Shown here: piece by piece, positions 10,284 through 19,547 of the stretch
Position numbering within the stretch: the first letter of the stretch is position 1
Layout: each line of letters opens with the position of its first letter
Origin: Noviherbaspirillum humi
GTDB lineage: Bacteria > Pseudomonadota > Gammaproteobacteria > Burkholderiales > Burkholderiaceae_D
Direction of reading: 5' to 3'
Assembly: GCF_900188095.1 (NCBI RefSeq)
Contig: NZ_FZOT01000001.1
Span: forward strand, 372,001 to 436,000
DNA length: 64,000 nucleotides
The notes under the pieces: generated by a model
Told to the model about the DNA's origin: nothing
Seen by the model: only the letters and a program-made list of their open reading frames with translations
The model's database searches: none
Translations under genes and position numbers: made by a program

Positions 10284-11189
10284 TCAATCCTGCTTCAATT
10301 TCAGCGCCCTCTCGTAGAGGGCGTTTTTCTTGCGGCCGGTGATCTGCGCCGCCAGGCTGGCGGCCTGCTTCACCGAACATTCCTGCAGCAGAATGGTCAG
10401 CACCCGGTCCGCTTCGGCATCGCCGGCATCCCTCTCCTCCGCTGCGCCTTCCAGCAGGAGCACGAATTCGCCCTTCTGGCGGTGCGCGTCTTGCGCCAGC
10501 CAGCCCGGCGCCTCGGCCACCGGGCAGCGATGGATTTCCTCGAACAGCTTGGTCAATTCGCGCGCCAGCACCAGCTGGCGCGTCGGCTCGAAGGCCTGCG
10601 CCAGCGCATTGACGGTATCGACGATGCGGTGCGGCGCCTCGTAGAACACCAGGGTGGACGACGCGGCGCGCAGCGCTTCGAGCTGCGCCATGCGCTGTGC
10701 CGGCTTGGCCGGCAGGAAGCCGATGAAGTGGAAGCGGTCATTCACCAGGCCGCTCGCCGAGAGCGCCGCCACCGCCGCCGACGCGCCGGGCAGAGGGATC
10801 ACGCGCAGGCCGGCCGCGCGCACCGCATCGACGATGCGCGCGCCGGGATCGGATACGGCGGGCGTGCCGGCATCCGACACCAGCGCGATGCGCTGACCGG
10901 CCTGCAGCCGCGCGATCAGGCGCTGCGCCACCTCGCGCTCGTTGTGCTCATGGGCAGCGACGAGTTCCTTGGCCAAGCCATAACGGGCCAGGAGATGCCC
11001 GGTATTGCGCGTATCTTCGCAGGCGACGGCATCGGCCAATTGCAGAACATGCAGCGCGCGCAAGGTGACGTCGCTCACGTTACCGATGGGGGTAGCCACC
11101 ACATATAATGCCGAGGCGGGGTAATTCTGCTGTGACACATCCTGCAGGATGGGCAGGCTGGCGACTGAACTGGCGTGAGGCTGAGTCAT
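10284..11189 (-). CDS. rsmI: 16S rRNA (cytidine-1402-2'-O)-methyltransferase
   Basis: SAM-dependent methyltransferase that 2'-O-methylates C1402 in the ribosomal P site. Tetrapyrrole-methylase fold: ALYVVATPIGNVSDVTLRAL, the CEDTRNTGHLL motif, ALVSDAGTPAVSDPG and the conserved PAKPAQR segment. 301 residues from the ATG at 11189. In-frame codons further upstream belong to the divergent gene. The start codon's complement (CAT 11187-11189) shares CATG with the oppositely oriented lpoA start, so there is no intergenic DNA between them. The extreme 3' end contains a terminator facing the other way, serving rlpA. Confidence 0.96.
   Translation of the reverse strand: MTQPHASSVASLPILQDVSQQNYPASALYVVATPIGNVSDVTLRALHVLQLADAVACEDTRNTGHLLARYGLAKELVAAHEHNEREVAQRLIARLQAGQRIALVSDAGTPAVSDPGARIVDAVRAAGLRVIPLPGASAAVAALSASGLVNDRFHFIGFLPAKPAQRMAQLEALRAASSTLVFYEAPHRIVDTVNALAQAFEPTRQLVLARELTKLFEEIHRCPVAEAPGWLAQDAHRQKGEFVLLLEGAAEERDAGDAEADRVLTILLQECSVKQAASLAAQITGRKKNALYERALKLKQD
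10305..10328 (+). terminator. Intrinsic terminator of rlpA, lying inside the rsmI 3' coding end
   Basis: CGCCCTCT (10305-10312), loop CGT, AGAGGGCG (10316-10323), then TTTTT (10324-10328): a perfect 8-bp GC-rich stem plus U-tract on the + strand, 40 bases after the rlpA stop. The bases also encode C-terminal residues of RsmI on the minus strand. Confidence 0.75.
11080..11109 (+). promoter_or_regulatory. Possible lpoA promoter within the rsmI coding sequence
   Basis: A perfect TATAAT (11104-11109) preceded at 18 bases by TTACCG (11080-11085, weak -35), pointing toward lpoA 79 bases downstream. It lies inside the 5' coding region of rsmI, as it must because the two genes share their start site. 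An in-frame GAGG Shine-Dalgarno precedes the lpoA ATG. Confidence 0.45.
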
Positions 11190-12396
11190 GAAGACAGAGA
11201 TGCGAAAGCGGTGGTGGACCGGCGCGGCGAAGCGGATGCTGGCGCTGGCGTTGTGCGGATTGTGCCTGCCGGCGCAGGCAAACACAACCTTGGCTCAGGC
11301 CAATGTCGAACCCGGCGTGGAATCGGCCGCGCCGATCCAGTTGACGCCGGCGCCAGCCCTGGGGCAGGCGCCTGCCGTCCCGCGGGCTCGCCTGAGCGTC
11401 CAGCTGCCGGGGCGCTCCGACGCATTCCGCAGCGCCGCCGAAGCGGTCCAGGCCGGCTTGCGCGCGGCCCATGAACGGGATCCCGGCGACATCCGCCTGG
11501 ACATCGCCGCCACCGGCGACAATCAGCAGGAAATCGTCTCCAGCTACCGCGCCGCCACCGCCGATTCCGACATCATCATCGGCCCGCTGCCGCGTTCCGG
11601 CGTGACTGCCGTCAGCAAGAGCGGCGCCGTCAACCGCCCTACCATTGCCCTGAGCCAGACCGATGCCGCTTCGGCCGATCTCCCTTGGCAGCTGCTCGCC
11701 ATCGGCTTGTCGGTGGAAGACGAGGCGCGCCAGGCCGCGCGTTGGGCCGCCGCCGAGCAGAAGGAGCGCAAGGCGATCGTCATTGCCACCGGCGCCGCGC
11801 GCAGCCAGCGTGCCGCCCGCGCCTTCGCCAGCCAGTGGCAGGCCGAGGGCCGCAGCGCCGAGGTGGTGGAACTGCCGGCCTCCGGCGGCGTGTTTTCGGC
11901 GCAGGAAGTGACGCAGATGAAGCGGGCGATCGGCAACGGACGCGACAGCCTGCTGTTCGCGCCCTTGACCCTGGCGCAGGCGCGCCAGGCACGGGCGGTC
12001 CTCGGCAACGGCCTGCCGATGTATGCCACCTCGCAAATGAATGAAGGCGGTGCGGCCGACAGCGATCCGCAGGCAGCTGCCGTGCTGAATGGCGTGCGGC
12101 TGCTCGACATTCCCTGGCTGCTGCAGCGCGATCATCCGGCGGTGATGATCTATCCGCGTCGCGCGGTGCCGGTCGATACCCAGCCCGATGCCGATATGGA
12201 GCGTCTGTATGCGCTTGGCATCGATGCCTATCGCATCGCCTATGAAATGGCGAAGCGGCGCAGCGAGTTCGAGCTCGATGGCGTCACCGGGCGCCTGACG
12301 GTGCGCTACGAAGCGGCGACGCGGCGCTTCGAGCGCACGCTGCAGCCGGCGGTCTGGCGCGACGGCACGGTGGTGCCGCTGCAGGAAAACCGGTGA
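11188..12396 (+). CDS. lpoA: Penicillin-binding-protein activator LpoA/LppC family, short form
   Basis: In E. coli LpoA is an outer-membrane lipoprotein that activates PBP1a. This protein (402 residues) has the LppC periplasmic-binding-protein fold: ATGDNQQEIVSSYRAA, IIIGPLPRSGVTAVSK and YALGIDAYRIAYEMAK. Its context rsmI-lpoA-yraN-SIS-dolP copies the E. coli yraL-M-N-O-P cluster. It begins with a Sec-type signal (ALALCGLCLPAQA) but I see no convincing lipobox, and it lacks the roughly 250-residue N-terminal TPR domain of E. coli LpoA (678 residues). It may therefore be a soluble periplasmic sensor. The stop overlaps the yraN GTG. Confidence 0.85.
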   Translation: MKTEMRKRWWTGAAKRMLALALCGLCLPAQANTTLAQANVEPGVESAAPIQLTPAPALGQAPAVPRARLSVQLPGRSDAFRSAAEAVQAGLRAAHERDPGDIRLDIAATGDNQQEIVSSYRAATADSDIIIGPLPRSGVTAVSKSGAVNRPTIALSQTDAASADLPWQLLAIGLSVEDEARQAARWAAAEQKERKAIVIATGAARSQRAARAFASQWQAEGRSAEVVELPASGGVFSAQEVTQMKRAIGNGRDSLLFAPLTLAQARQARAVLGNGLPMYATSQMNEGGAADSDPQAAAVLNGVRLLDIPWLLQRDHPAVMIYPRRAVPVDTQPDADMERLYALGIDAYRIAYEMAKRRSEFELDGVTGRLTVRYEAATRRFERTLQPAVWRDGTVVPLQENR

Positions 12397-12767
12397 GCCT
12401 GCTCAACGGCCTGATCGGCCGCCGTACCGGGCGGCAGGAGATCGGCCAGGCGGGCGAGGACAGGGCGCTCGGCTATCTTGAGGCAAAAGGGCTGCGCTTG
12501 GTGCAACGCAATTTCCGCTGCAAGGGCGGCGAGATCGATCTCGTCATGCAGGATGGCGACGCGCTGGTGTTCGTCGAAGTGCGCAAGCGCGCCAGCGGCA
12601 GCCATGGCGGCGCCGCCTCCAGCGTCACGCCGCGCAAGCAGGCGCGGCTGATCCTGGCTGCGCAAGTGTTCCTGCAGCGCCACCGGGAGCCGCCGCCCTG
12701 CCGCTTCGACGTCGTCGCCATCGATGGCGATCGGCTGCAATGGCTGCGCAACGCCATCGAAGCTTGA
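12393..12767 (+). CDS. yraN: UPF0102 family nuclease-like protein YraN
   Basis: 124 residues, UPF0102/YraN. It has the restriction-endonuclease-like core: GQAGEDRALGYLEAKG, then RNFRCKGGEIDLVMQDGD followed by LVFVEVRKR, the D-(E/V)xK-type arrangement. The role is unsettled; Holliday-junction-type nuclease activity has been suggested for the fold. The start is GTG at 12393, overlapping the lpoA stop as GTGA, so it is translationally coupled. Confidence 0.9.
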   Translation: MSLLNGLIGRRTGRQEIGQAGEDRALGYLEAKGLRLVQRNFRCKGGEIDLVMQDGDALVFVEVRKRASGSHGGAASSVTPRKQARLILAAQVFLQRHREPPPCRFDVVAIDGDRLQWLRNAIEA

Positions 12768-14115
<1,348 letters not shown>

Positions 14116-14178
14116 CCCGCTGCGCCGGATGCTGGCGCCGCGCCGGCATCCGGTCCGTTTGCCTGATCCGATTCCATC

Positions 14179-14628
14179 ATGATGAATGACACCGTGTTCC
14201 GCCCCTGGCGCCTTCTGCTTCAAGCACTGCTGATCCTCGGCCTGCTCGCCGGACGGCCGGCTGCGGCACAGGAGCAGGTCAAGGTGGTCTACCACTTCGT
14301 CGACGGCATCGACCAGGCATCGCGCGGTTTGGCCAATATTCGCAACCATCTGCGCGCCGAGCCCGGCACCCGCATCGTGGTGGTGGCGCTGGGCGACGGC
14401 ATACGCTTCCTGCTCAACGGCACCCGGGAACGCAACGGCCGTCCTTTCGACGCCGCGGTAACCGCTCTGGCATCGCAGGGCGTCGAGTTCCGCATCTGCG
14501 GCAACACCCTCTCCGCGCATGACGTGCCGCTGTCGCAGGTGCTGCCGGAAGCGAAGGTGGTGCCGTCCGGGGTGGCGGAGATCGCCCGGCTGCAGGCGCG
14601 CGAGGGCTTCGTTTACCTGCGTCCTTGA
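14179..14628 (+). CDS. Exported DsrE-family protein
   Basis: 149 residues with a hydrophobic signal peptide (LLLQALLILGLLAGRPAAAQ) and a DsrE/DsrF-like fold: KVVYHFVDG, RIVVVALGDGIRFLLNG and GVEFRICGNTL with the conserved cysteine C107. Cytoplasmic DsrE proteins relay sulfur; exported single-Cys relatives are common in Betaproteobacteria and of unknown function. It lies between dolP and a thioredoxin-like membrane protein, so a periplasmic thiol role is plausible but inferred. Two adjacent ATGs (14179 and 14182) are possible starts. Confidence 0.8.
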   Translation: MMNDTVFRPWRLLLQALLILGLLAGRPAAAQEQVKVVYHFVDGIDQASRGLANIRNHLRAEPGTRIVVVALGDGIRFLLNGTRERNGRPFDAAVTALASQGVEFRICGNTLSAHDVPLSQVLPEAKVVPSGVAEIARLQAREGFVYLRP

Positions 14629-14661
14629 CCTGGATGCGGTCACGCCCGCAAAAGCAGCGCC

Positions 14662-14667
14662 TATAAT
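14662..14667 (+). promoter_or_regulatory. -10 element before the TlpA-like gene
   Basis: Perfect TATAAT, 31 bases before the ATG at 14699. No good -35 lies at the proper distance, so either the -35 is weak or an activator is used. Confidence 0.4.
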
Positions 14668-14698
14668 GAAGCTTGTTTTGATTTGAATCGAACGCATC

Positions 14699-15223
14699 AT
14701 GCAATCTTCCCAATCTCCCTCCCGCAAGCCGCTCTGGATCAAACTGCTGATTCTGGCGGCCGTGCTCGCCATCGGCGTGACCAGCTATCTGTCGCTTTCC
14801 CATAAGAAAACCGCGCCCGATGTGGTTTTCACCAACCTCAGCGGCCAGAAGGTGTCGATGCAGGATTTGCGCGGCAAGGTGGTGATGGTGAATTTCTGGG
14901 CAACCAGCTGCACCACCTGCGTCCACGAAATGCCGCAGATGGTCGAGACCTACAACAAGTTCAAGGACAAGGGCCTGGATTTCGTCGCGGTGGCGATGAG
15001 CTACGATCCGCCGAATTACGTCCTGAACTACACCCAGACCCGCAGCCTGCCGTTCACCGTGGCGCTGGACGTCAAGGGCGACCTCGCCAGGTCCTTCGGC
15101 GACGTCAAGCTGACGCCGACCACCTTCGTCATCGACAAGCAGGGCAACATCATCAAGCGCTATGTCGGCGAGCCGGAATTCGCCTCGCTGCACCAGTTGC
15201 TGGAGAAAGCGCTGGCAGCCTAA
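14699..15223 (+). CDS. Membrane-anchored TlpA/ResA-like thiol-disulfide oxidoreductase
   Basis: 174 residues: one N-terminal membrane anchor (about 13-32), then a periplasmic thioredoxin fold with the redox motif C71-T-T-C74 inside VNFWATSCTTCVHEMPQM and the cis-Pro segment KLTPTTFVID. Such proteins reduce apocytochrome c or other periplasmic cysteines. No cytochrome maturation genes are near, so the substrate is open; the adjacent exported DsrE protein with a lone cysteine is a candidate partner (inference). It ends just before a strong bidirectional terminator. Confidence 0.9.
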   Translation: MQSSQSPSRKPLWIKLLILAAVLAIGVTSYLSLSHKKTAPDVVFTNLSGQKVSMQDLRGKVVMVNFWATSCTTCVHEMPQMVETYNKFKDKGLDFVAVAMSYDPPNYVLNYTQTRSLPFTVALDVKGDLARSFGDVKLTPTTFVIDKQGNIIKRYVGEPEFASLHQLLEKALAA

Positions 15224-15240
15224 CCGTAGGTAGCGTGGCT

Positions 15241-15296
15241 TCAAAAACAAAAGGCGCCTGAGGGCGCCTTTTGTTTTTGAGCCTTTTGTTTTTGAC
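15241..15296. terminator. Bidirectional intrinsic terminator with a duplicated 3' arm
   Basis: Perfect 18-base arms at 15241-15258 and 15263-15280 around the loop TGAG. The core is GGCGCC with A-tract and T-tract on either side, so it can act on both strands for the convergent TlpA-like (+) and PAP2 (-) genes. The last 15 bases of the right arm are repeated at once at 15281-15295 (GCCTTTTGTTTTTGA), giving a second possible right arm. Confidence 0.9.
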
Positions 15297-15311
15297 AGCG
15301 AAGAAGCCGGA

Positions 15312-15953
15312 TCAGGAATTGCGCTGCAGTGTGCCGAGGCGGCGGAATTCACCGCTGGCGATGCGGACATACGGCGTATCGTGGCCCGAAATGTAGAGCG
15401 ACGCCCTGGTCAGCCAGCTCTGCGTCGGCGCCGGCTCGGCGGAAGCGGCGGTGAAGGCCAGGAGGAAGCCGAGCGCCAGATGGCCCCGGGTCAGCAGGCA
15501 TTTCTGCAGCATGCCGGTCATGCGGATGAAGGTGATGCTGATCGCCAGGCCGAGCAGCCAGCCGGTGACCACCTCAGACGGCGAATGCGCATGCACCACG
15601 ATCCGCGAATAACTGATCAGGGTGCCGAAAGCGAAGCCGGCCGCCATGGCGGTGAAGCGGGCCGTCGGCGACATCCGCTGGCAGAACAGGTAGAGCAGTA
15701 CCGGAAACACCGCCATGGCCCGCGCGGCGTGGCCGCTGAAGCCGGTGAAGTCGAGGGCGGCGATGCCCAGTCCCCAGCCGATGAAGGCCATCTTGGAAGC
15801 GGTGATGAGAAACAGGCCGATGCCGTTGAGGATAACCCACCAGACGGTGAGGCGGCGTTCGCCGGAAAGGAGCAGCCAGGCGGTGATGGCGATGAGGGCA
15901 AGCCCGGTTACGGTCATGTCGCCGAAACCGGTAATGGTGTGCCATGGAATCAT
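15312..15953 (-). CDS. PAP2-family membrane phosphatase
   Basis: 213 residues with several hydrophobic segments. PAP2 motifs 2 and 3 are visible as FSGHAARA and SYSRIVVHAHSPSEVVTG, with the two catalytic histidines; motif 1 (KxxxxxxRP) is not obvious. Family members dephosphorylate undecaprenyl pyrophosphate or phosphatidate at the membrane. The C-terminal 45 residues (TRASLYISGHDTPYVRI onward) follow a second hydrophobic, signal-like segment and are not part of the PAP2 core. It stands alone between lipA and the terminator. Confidence 0.8.
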   Translation of the reverse strand: MIPWHTITGFGDMTVTGLALIAITAWLLLSGERRLTVWWVILNGIGLFLITASKMAFIGWGLGIAALDFTGFSGHAARAMAVFPVLLYLFCQRMSPTARFTAMAAGFAFGTLISYSRIVVHAHSPSEVVTGWLLGLAISITFIRMTGMLQKCLLTRGHLALGFLLAFTAASAEPAPTQSWLTRASLYISGHDTPYVRIASGEFRRLGTLQRNS

Positions 15954-16140
15954 AAAGAGGCGTTTTCCTGCTGGACAAAAGGGAACAAAAAATGCGCCGG
16001 CCCACCGCGGCCTGCTTGCATGAGGAGCAAGTTTCAGGCCATGCCTGCGGGCATGTGGCTGTCCGGCGCCTTGTTCCTATTCTGAATCAGCGAGGGGGTC
16101 ACCCCTTTTAACTGGATCAATCTGTCCGGCATCGCCATGC

Positions 16141-17115
16141 TCAGACCACGCCGGCGCCATGGGCCTGCTGGTCCGCATGGTAGGAGCTGCGCACCATGGC
16201 GCCGACGGCGGCATGCACGAAGCCCATCTTGTACGCCTCGTCCTCGAACATCTTGAAGGTATCCGGATGCACATAGCGGCGCACCGGCAGGTGGTCGCCC
16301 GACGGCATGAGGTACTGGCCGATGGTGAGCATGTCGACATCATGGGCGCGCAAATCGCGCATGACTTGTAAGATTTCCTCGTCGGTCTCCCCCAGGCCCA
16401 CCATGATGCCGGACTTGGTCGGCGTGTCCGGATGCAGCGCCTTGAAGCGCTTGAGCAGATTCAGCGAGTAGGCGTAGTCCGAACCGGGGCGCGCTTCCTT
16501 GTACAGGCGCGGCACGGTTTCGAGATTGTGGTTCATCACATCGGGCGGCGCAGCCTTCAGGATTTCCAGCGCCCGGTCCATGCGGCCGCGGAAGTCGGGG
16601 GTGAGGATCTCGATGCGGGTCTGCGGCGACTGTTCGCGCACACGGCGGATGCATTCGACGAAATGGCCGGCGCCGCCGTCGCGCAGGTCGTCGCGGTCGA
16701 CCGAGGTGATCACCACGTAGCTCAGCTTGAGCTGGGCGATGGTGCGGGCCAGATTCTCCGGTTCGTTCGGGTCGAGCGGATCGGGGCGGCCATGGCCGAC
16801 GTCGCAGAAGGGGCAGCGGCGGGTGCACTTGTCGCCCATGATCATGAAGGTGGCGGTGCCCTTGCCGAAGCATTCGCCGATGTTCGGGCAGGACGCTTCC
16901 TCGCACACCGTCACCAGCTTGTTGGCGCGCAGGATGTCCTTGATCTCGTAGAAGCGGGTGGTCGGCGAAGCGGCCTTGACGCGGATCCAGTCCGGCTTGG
17001 CGAGCTTTTCCGCCGGCACGATCTTGATCGGGATGCGGGCGGTCTTGCCGGCACCCTTCTGCTTTTCGCTCGGATTGTAGGCGGCGGTGTCGAGGATCTT
17101 GTTCTCGGTGCTCAT
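16141..17115 (-). CDS. lipA: Lipoyl synthase
   Basis: Radical-SAM enzyme that inserts two sulfurs into octanoyl-lipoyl domains. 324 residues. The auxiliary cluster motif is C71EEASC76PNIGEC82 and the radical-SAM motif C97TRRC101PFC104. [17 protein letters not shown] and [18 protein letters not shown] are further LipA signatures. It follows lipB after 46 bases on the same strand. Confidence 0.98.
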   Translation of the reverse strand: MSTENKILDTAAYNPSEKQKGAGKTARIPIKIVPAEKLAKPDWIRVKAASPTTRFYEIKDILRANKLVTVCEEASCPNIGECFGKGTATFMIMGDKCTRRCPFCDVGHGRPDPLDPNEPENLARTIAQLKLSYVVITSVDRDDLRDGGAGHFVECIRRVREQSPQTRIEILTPDFRGRMDRALEILKAAPPDVMNHNLETVPRLYKEARPGSDYAYSLNLLKRFKALHPDTPTKSGIMVGLGETDEEILQVMRDLRAHDVDMLTIGQYLMPSGDHLPVRRYVHPDTFKMFEDEAYKMGFVHAAVGAMVRSSYHADQQAHGAGVV

Positions 17116-17161
17116 GTCGGGATTCGCTTCATCAGGTGCCGGCGCAATGGACTGGCCGGCC

Positions 17162-17818
17162 TCAGTCGGGTTCGGGTGTCAGTTGGCGGATCAGCTGGCT
17201 GGCCAATGCGTCTTGCACATCGGTCAAGGCGGCATGCGCGCCCAGCGTCTGCATGTCGACGGTGGCGAGACCTTCGTAACCGCAGGGATTGATCCAGGAA
17301 AAAGGCGCGAGATCCATGGCCACGTTCAGCGACACGCCATGATAGGTGCAGCCGTTGCCGCGCACCTTCAAGCCCAGCGCGGCGATCTTTGCGCCCCGCC
17401 AGGGGCCGGGAACCTTGCCGGAAACATAAATGCCCGGCGCGCCCTGCTTGCGCTCGCCATCGAGATTATACGCCGCCAGCGTATCGATCACCGCCTGCTC
17501 GATGCGATGCACGAACTCGCGGGCGAACAGGCGCGCTTCCCGGTTGCGCCGCAGGTCCATCAGCAGGTAGATAATCGCCTGGCCCGGGCCGTGGAAGGTG
17601 ACTTCGCCGCCGCGGTCGGTCTGCACCACCGGGATGCCGTGCGCATCCAGCACATGCGATGGGTCGGCGCCGAGGCCCAATGTGTAGACCGGCGGATGCT
17701 CGACGATCCATAATTCGTCGGGCGTGTCGCGGGTGCGGGCATCGGTGAAGGCGCGCATGGCGGCGAAGGTGGTGTCGTAGTCTTCGCGGCCGCGCCGGAT
17801 GATCGTGATGTCGCTCAT
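17162..17818 (-). CDS. lipB: Octanoyltransferase
   Basis: LipB moves octanoyl from acyl-carrier protein to lipoyl domains, the step before LipA. 218 residues from the ATG at 17818 (MSDITIIRR). The longer open frame reaches into the divergent asparaginase gene and is rejected. The acyl-binding motif [12 protein letters not shown], the catalytic pair K144 (GAKIAALG) and C179 (INPCGYEG), and the HGVSLNV motif are all intact. It forms the lipB-lipA pair. Confidence 0.97.
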   Translation of the reverse strand: MSDITIIRRGREDYDTTFAAMRAFTDARTRDTPDELWIVEHPPVYTLGLGADPSHVLDAHGIPVVQTDRGGEVTFHGPGQAIIYLLMDLRRNREARLFAREFVHRIEQAVIDTLAAYNLDGERKQGAPGIYVSGKVPGPWRGAKIAALGLKVRGNGCTYHGVSLNVAMDLAPFSWINPCGYEGLATVDMQTLGAHAALTDVQDALASQLIRQLTPEPD

Positions 17819-17888
17819 GGCCGCCAGTTTACCGAATCGTCCGGGCATCGGCTGCCAGCATGCGACGGCTTTCTGCGAGAATGGTCCC

Positions 17889-18908
17889 ATGACGAACAAG
17901 CACATCCTGCTGATCCATGCCGGCGGCACCGTCGGCATGGCGCGCACCGCCCACGGTTATGCGCCCGCCACCGATTTCCCGGCGCACCTGGCGCGCCTGT
18001 TGTCGAGCGCCGGCGCGGCGCTGCCGCGCTACACGCCACATGTGATGCCGGACCCGATCGACAGCAGCAATGCCATCCCGGCCGACTGGCAGCGCATCGC
18101 GCAGGACATCGCGCGGCACTACGGCGCCTGCGACGGCGTGGTGGTCCTGCACGGCACCGACACCATGACCCATGCCGCGTCGGCGCTGTCCTTCATGCTG
18201 CAGGGCCTGCGCAAGCCGGTGATCGTCACCGGATCGCAGATTCCGCTCGGCGAAGCGCGGTCCGACGCGCTGCAGAACATCGTCACCGCGCTGCAGCTGG
18301 CAGCACGCGACGACATCCGGGAGGTGGCGGTGTATTTCGGCCAGCGCCTGCTGCGCGGCAACCGCGCCACCAAGGTGAGTAATACCCGGTTGACTGCCTT
18401 CGACAGCCCCAATCATCCGCCGCTGGGCGAGGTCGGCATCGATATTCACCTGGATGCGTCGGCGTTGTGGCAGCCGCGAGCAGCGGAGCGCTTTGACCTG
18501 CCGCCTTACGAGGCCGGGCGCATCCTGCCGCTGCGTTTCGCCCCGGGCCTGCCGGCGCGCCTGCTGGACGCCATGCTCGCGCTCATGCCGCGCGCATTGA
18601 TTTTGGAAGGCTATGGCGCGGGCAATCTGCCGGACAACGATCCCGATCTGCACCGCCTGCTGCGCCAGGCGCATGACGCCGGCGTGCTGCTGGTGGCCCG
18701 CAGCCAGTGCCTGCACGGCGGCGTGGCGCTCGATGCCTACGCCACCGGATCGGCGCTGGCGCAGGCCGGGGTCATCGGCGCGGCCGACATGACCTTCGAA
18801 GCGCTCTACGCCAAGCTGCATCACTTGTTTGCATTGGGGTTGCCTGCGGATGAGGTCAGACAGGCATTGCTAAGCAATCTCGCCGGCGAGCTGACAGACC
18901 CGCACTGA
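17889..18908 (+). CDS. ansA: Type I (cytoplasmic) L-asparaginase
   Basis: Hydrolyses asparagine to aspartate and ammonia. 339 residues, close to E. coli AnsA (338), with no signal peptide. The two catalytic segments are present: [11 protein letters not shown] (T14) and [16 protein letters not shown] (T90, D91). The start is the ATG at 17889, 70 bases from the divergent lipB start. It is transcribed against its neighbours and converges with a cupin gene. Its place between ybeD/cupin and lipB interrupts the usual ybeD-lipB-lipA order. Confidence 0.92.
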   Translation: MTNKHILLIHAGGTVGMARTAHGYAPATDFPAHLARLLSSAGAALPRYTPHVMPDPIDSSNAIPADWQRIAQDIARHYGACDGVVVLHGTDTMTHAASALSFMLQGLRKPVIVTGSQIPLGEARSDALQNIVTALQLAARDDIREVAVYFGQRLLRGNRATKVSNTRLTAFDSPNHPPLGEVGIDIHLDASALWQPRAAERFDLPPYEAGRILPLRFAPGLPARLLDAMLALMPRALILEGYGAGNLPDNDPDLHRLLRQAHDAGVLLVARSQCLHGGVALDAYATGSALAQAGVIGAADMTFEALYAKLHHLFALGLPADEVRQALLSNLAGELTDPH

Positions 18909-18938
18909 GAGCACCTAGCCACGCCATTCAAGAAAGGC

Positions 18939-19253
18939 TCAGACGCTGCCTTCCTTCTCGATCACCAGGATGCGCGCTTCGCCCTGCGGATGGGCGACAT
19001 GCTCGCAGCCGGCGCTAGCGAAGAAGATGTCGCCGGCACGCAGCAGCGCCGACTTTTCCGTGCCGTCTTCGCGGTAGCGCATCTCTACTGTGCCGTCCAA
19101 CACGACGAACACCTCCTCGCCATCATTCACATGCCATCGATAGGGCTGATCCGTCCAGTGCAGGCGGGTCGTGATGCCATTCATGCTGGCGACGGGCAGG
19201 GCGCCCCAGGCGCGGTCGGCGGTGAAGTCACCGCTGCGGATGATCTTCTGCAT
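18939..19253 (-). CDS. Small cupin-domain protein
   Basis: 104-residue single cupin barrel. Likely metal ligands H41, E46/E47 and H85 lie in WHVNDGEEVFVVLDG and ASAGCEHVAHP. Proteins of this size may be enzymes, sugar-phosphate isomerase-like proteins or ligand sensors; substrate unknown. It starts 24 bases after ybeD on the same strand and converges with the asparaginase gene. Confidence 0.82.
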   Translation of the reverse strand: MQKIIRSGDFTADRAWGALPVASMNGITTRLHWTDQPYRWHVNDGEEVFVVLDGTVEMRYREDGTEKSALLRAGDIFFASAGCEHVAHPQGEARILVIEKEGSV

Positions 19254-19277
19254 GCCGAATGCCGCTTAGCCGGCCAC

Positions 19278-19547
19278 TTAGAGCACCACCTTGACCATCG
19301 GGTGCGAGGATAGGGCGCGGTAGAGATTGTCGAGCTGCTCGCGGCTGGTGGCGCGCACCGTGACGGTCAGGGACAGGTAATTGCCCTTGGACGAAGGCCG
19401 CATCTCCATCTTGCCGGCATGGAAAGTGGGATCGTGCTGCACCACCACGTCGACGATAGTCTGGGCGAAGGCATCCTGCATCACGCCCATCACCTTGATG
19501 GGAAAGTCGCTGGGATACTCGATGAGGGAATCTTTGGGTTCGGACAT
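19278..19547 (-). CDS. ybeD: YbeD / DUF493 family protein
   Basis: 89-residue DUF493 protein: SLIEYPSDFPIKVMG at the N-terminus and NYLSLTVTVRATSREQLD are typical. An ACT-like fold is known for E. coli YbeD; regulatory function is unproven. It normally sits directly upstream of lipB. Here the cupin and asparaginase genes come between, and on the other side an inserted pilin gene separates it from dat. Confidence 0.9.
   Translation of the reverse strand: MSEPKDSLIEYPSDFPIKVMGVMQDAFAQTIVDVVVQHDPTFHAGKMEMRPSSKGNYLSLTVTVRATSREQLDNLYRALSSHPMVKVVL

Noticed and set aside
16077-16140. GGGG-TCA-CCCC hairpin with TTTT between PAP2 and lipA
   Set aside because: Only a four-base stem, and the U-tract lies on the + strand while both flanking genes are on the minus strand.
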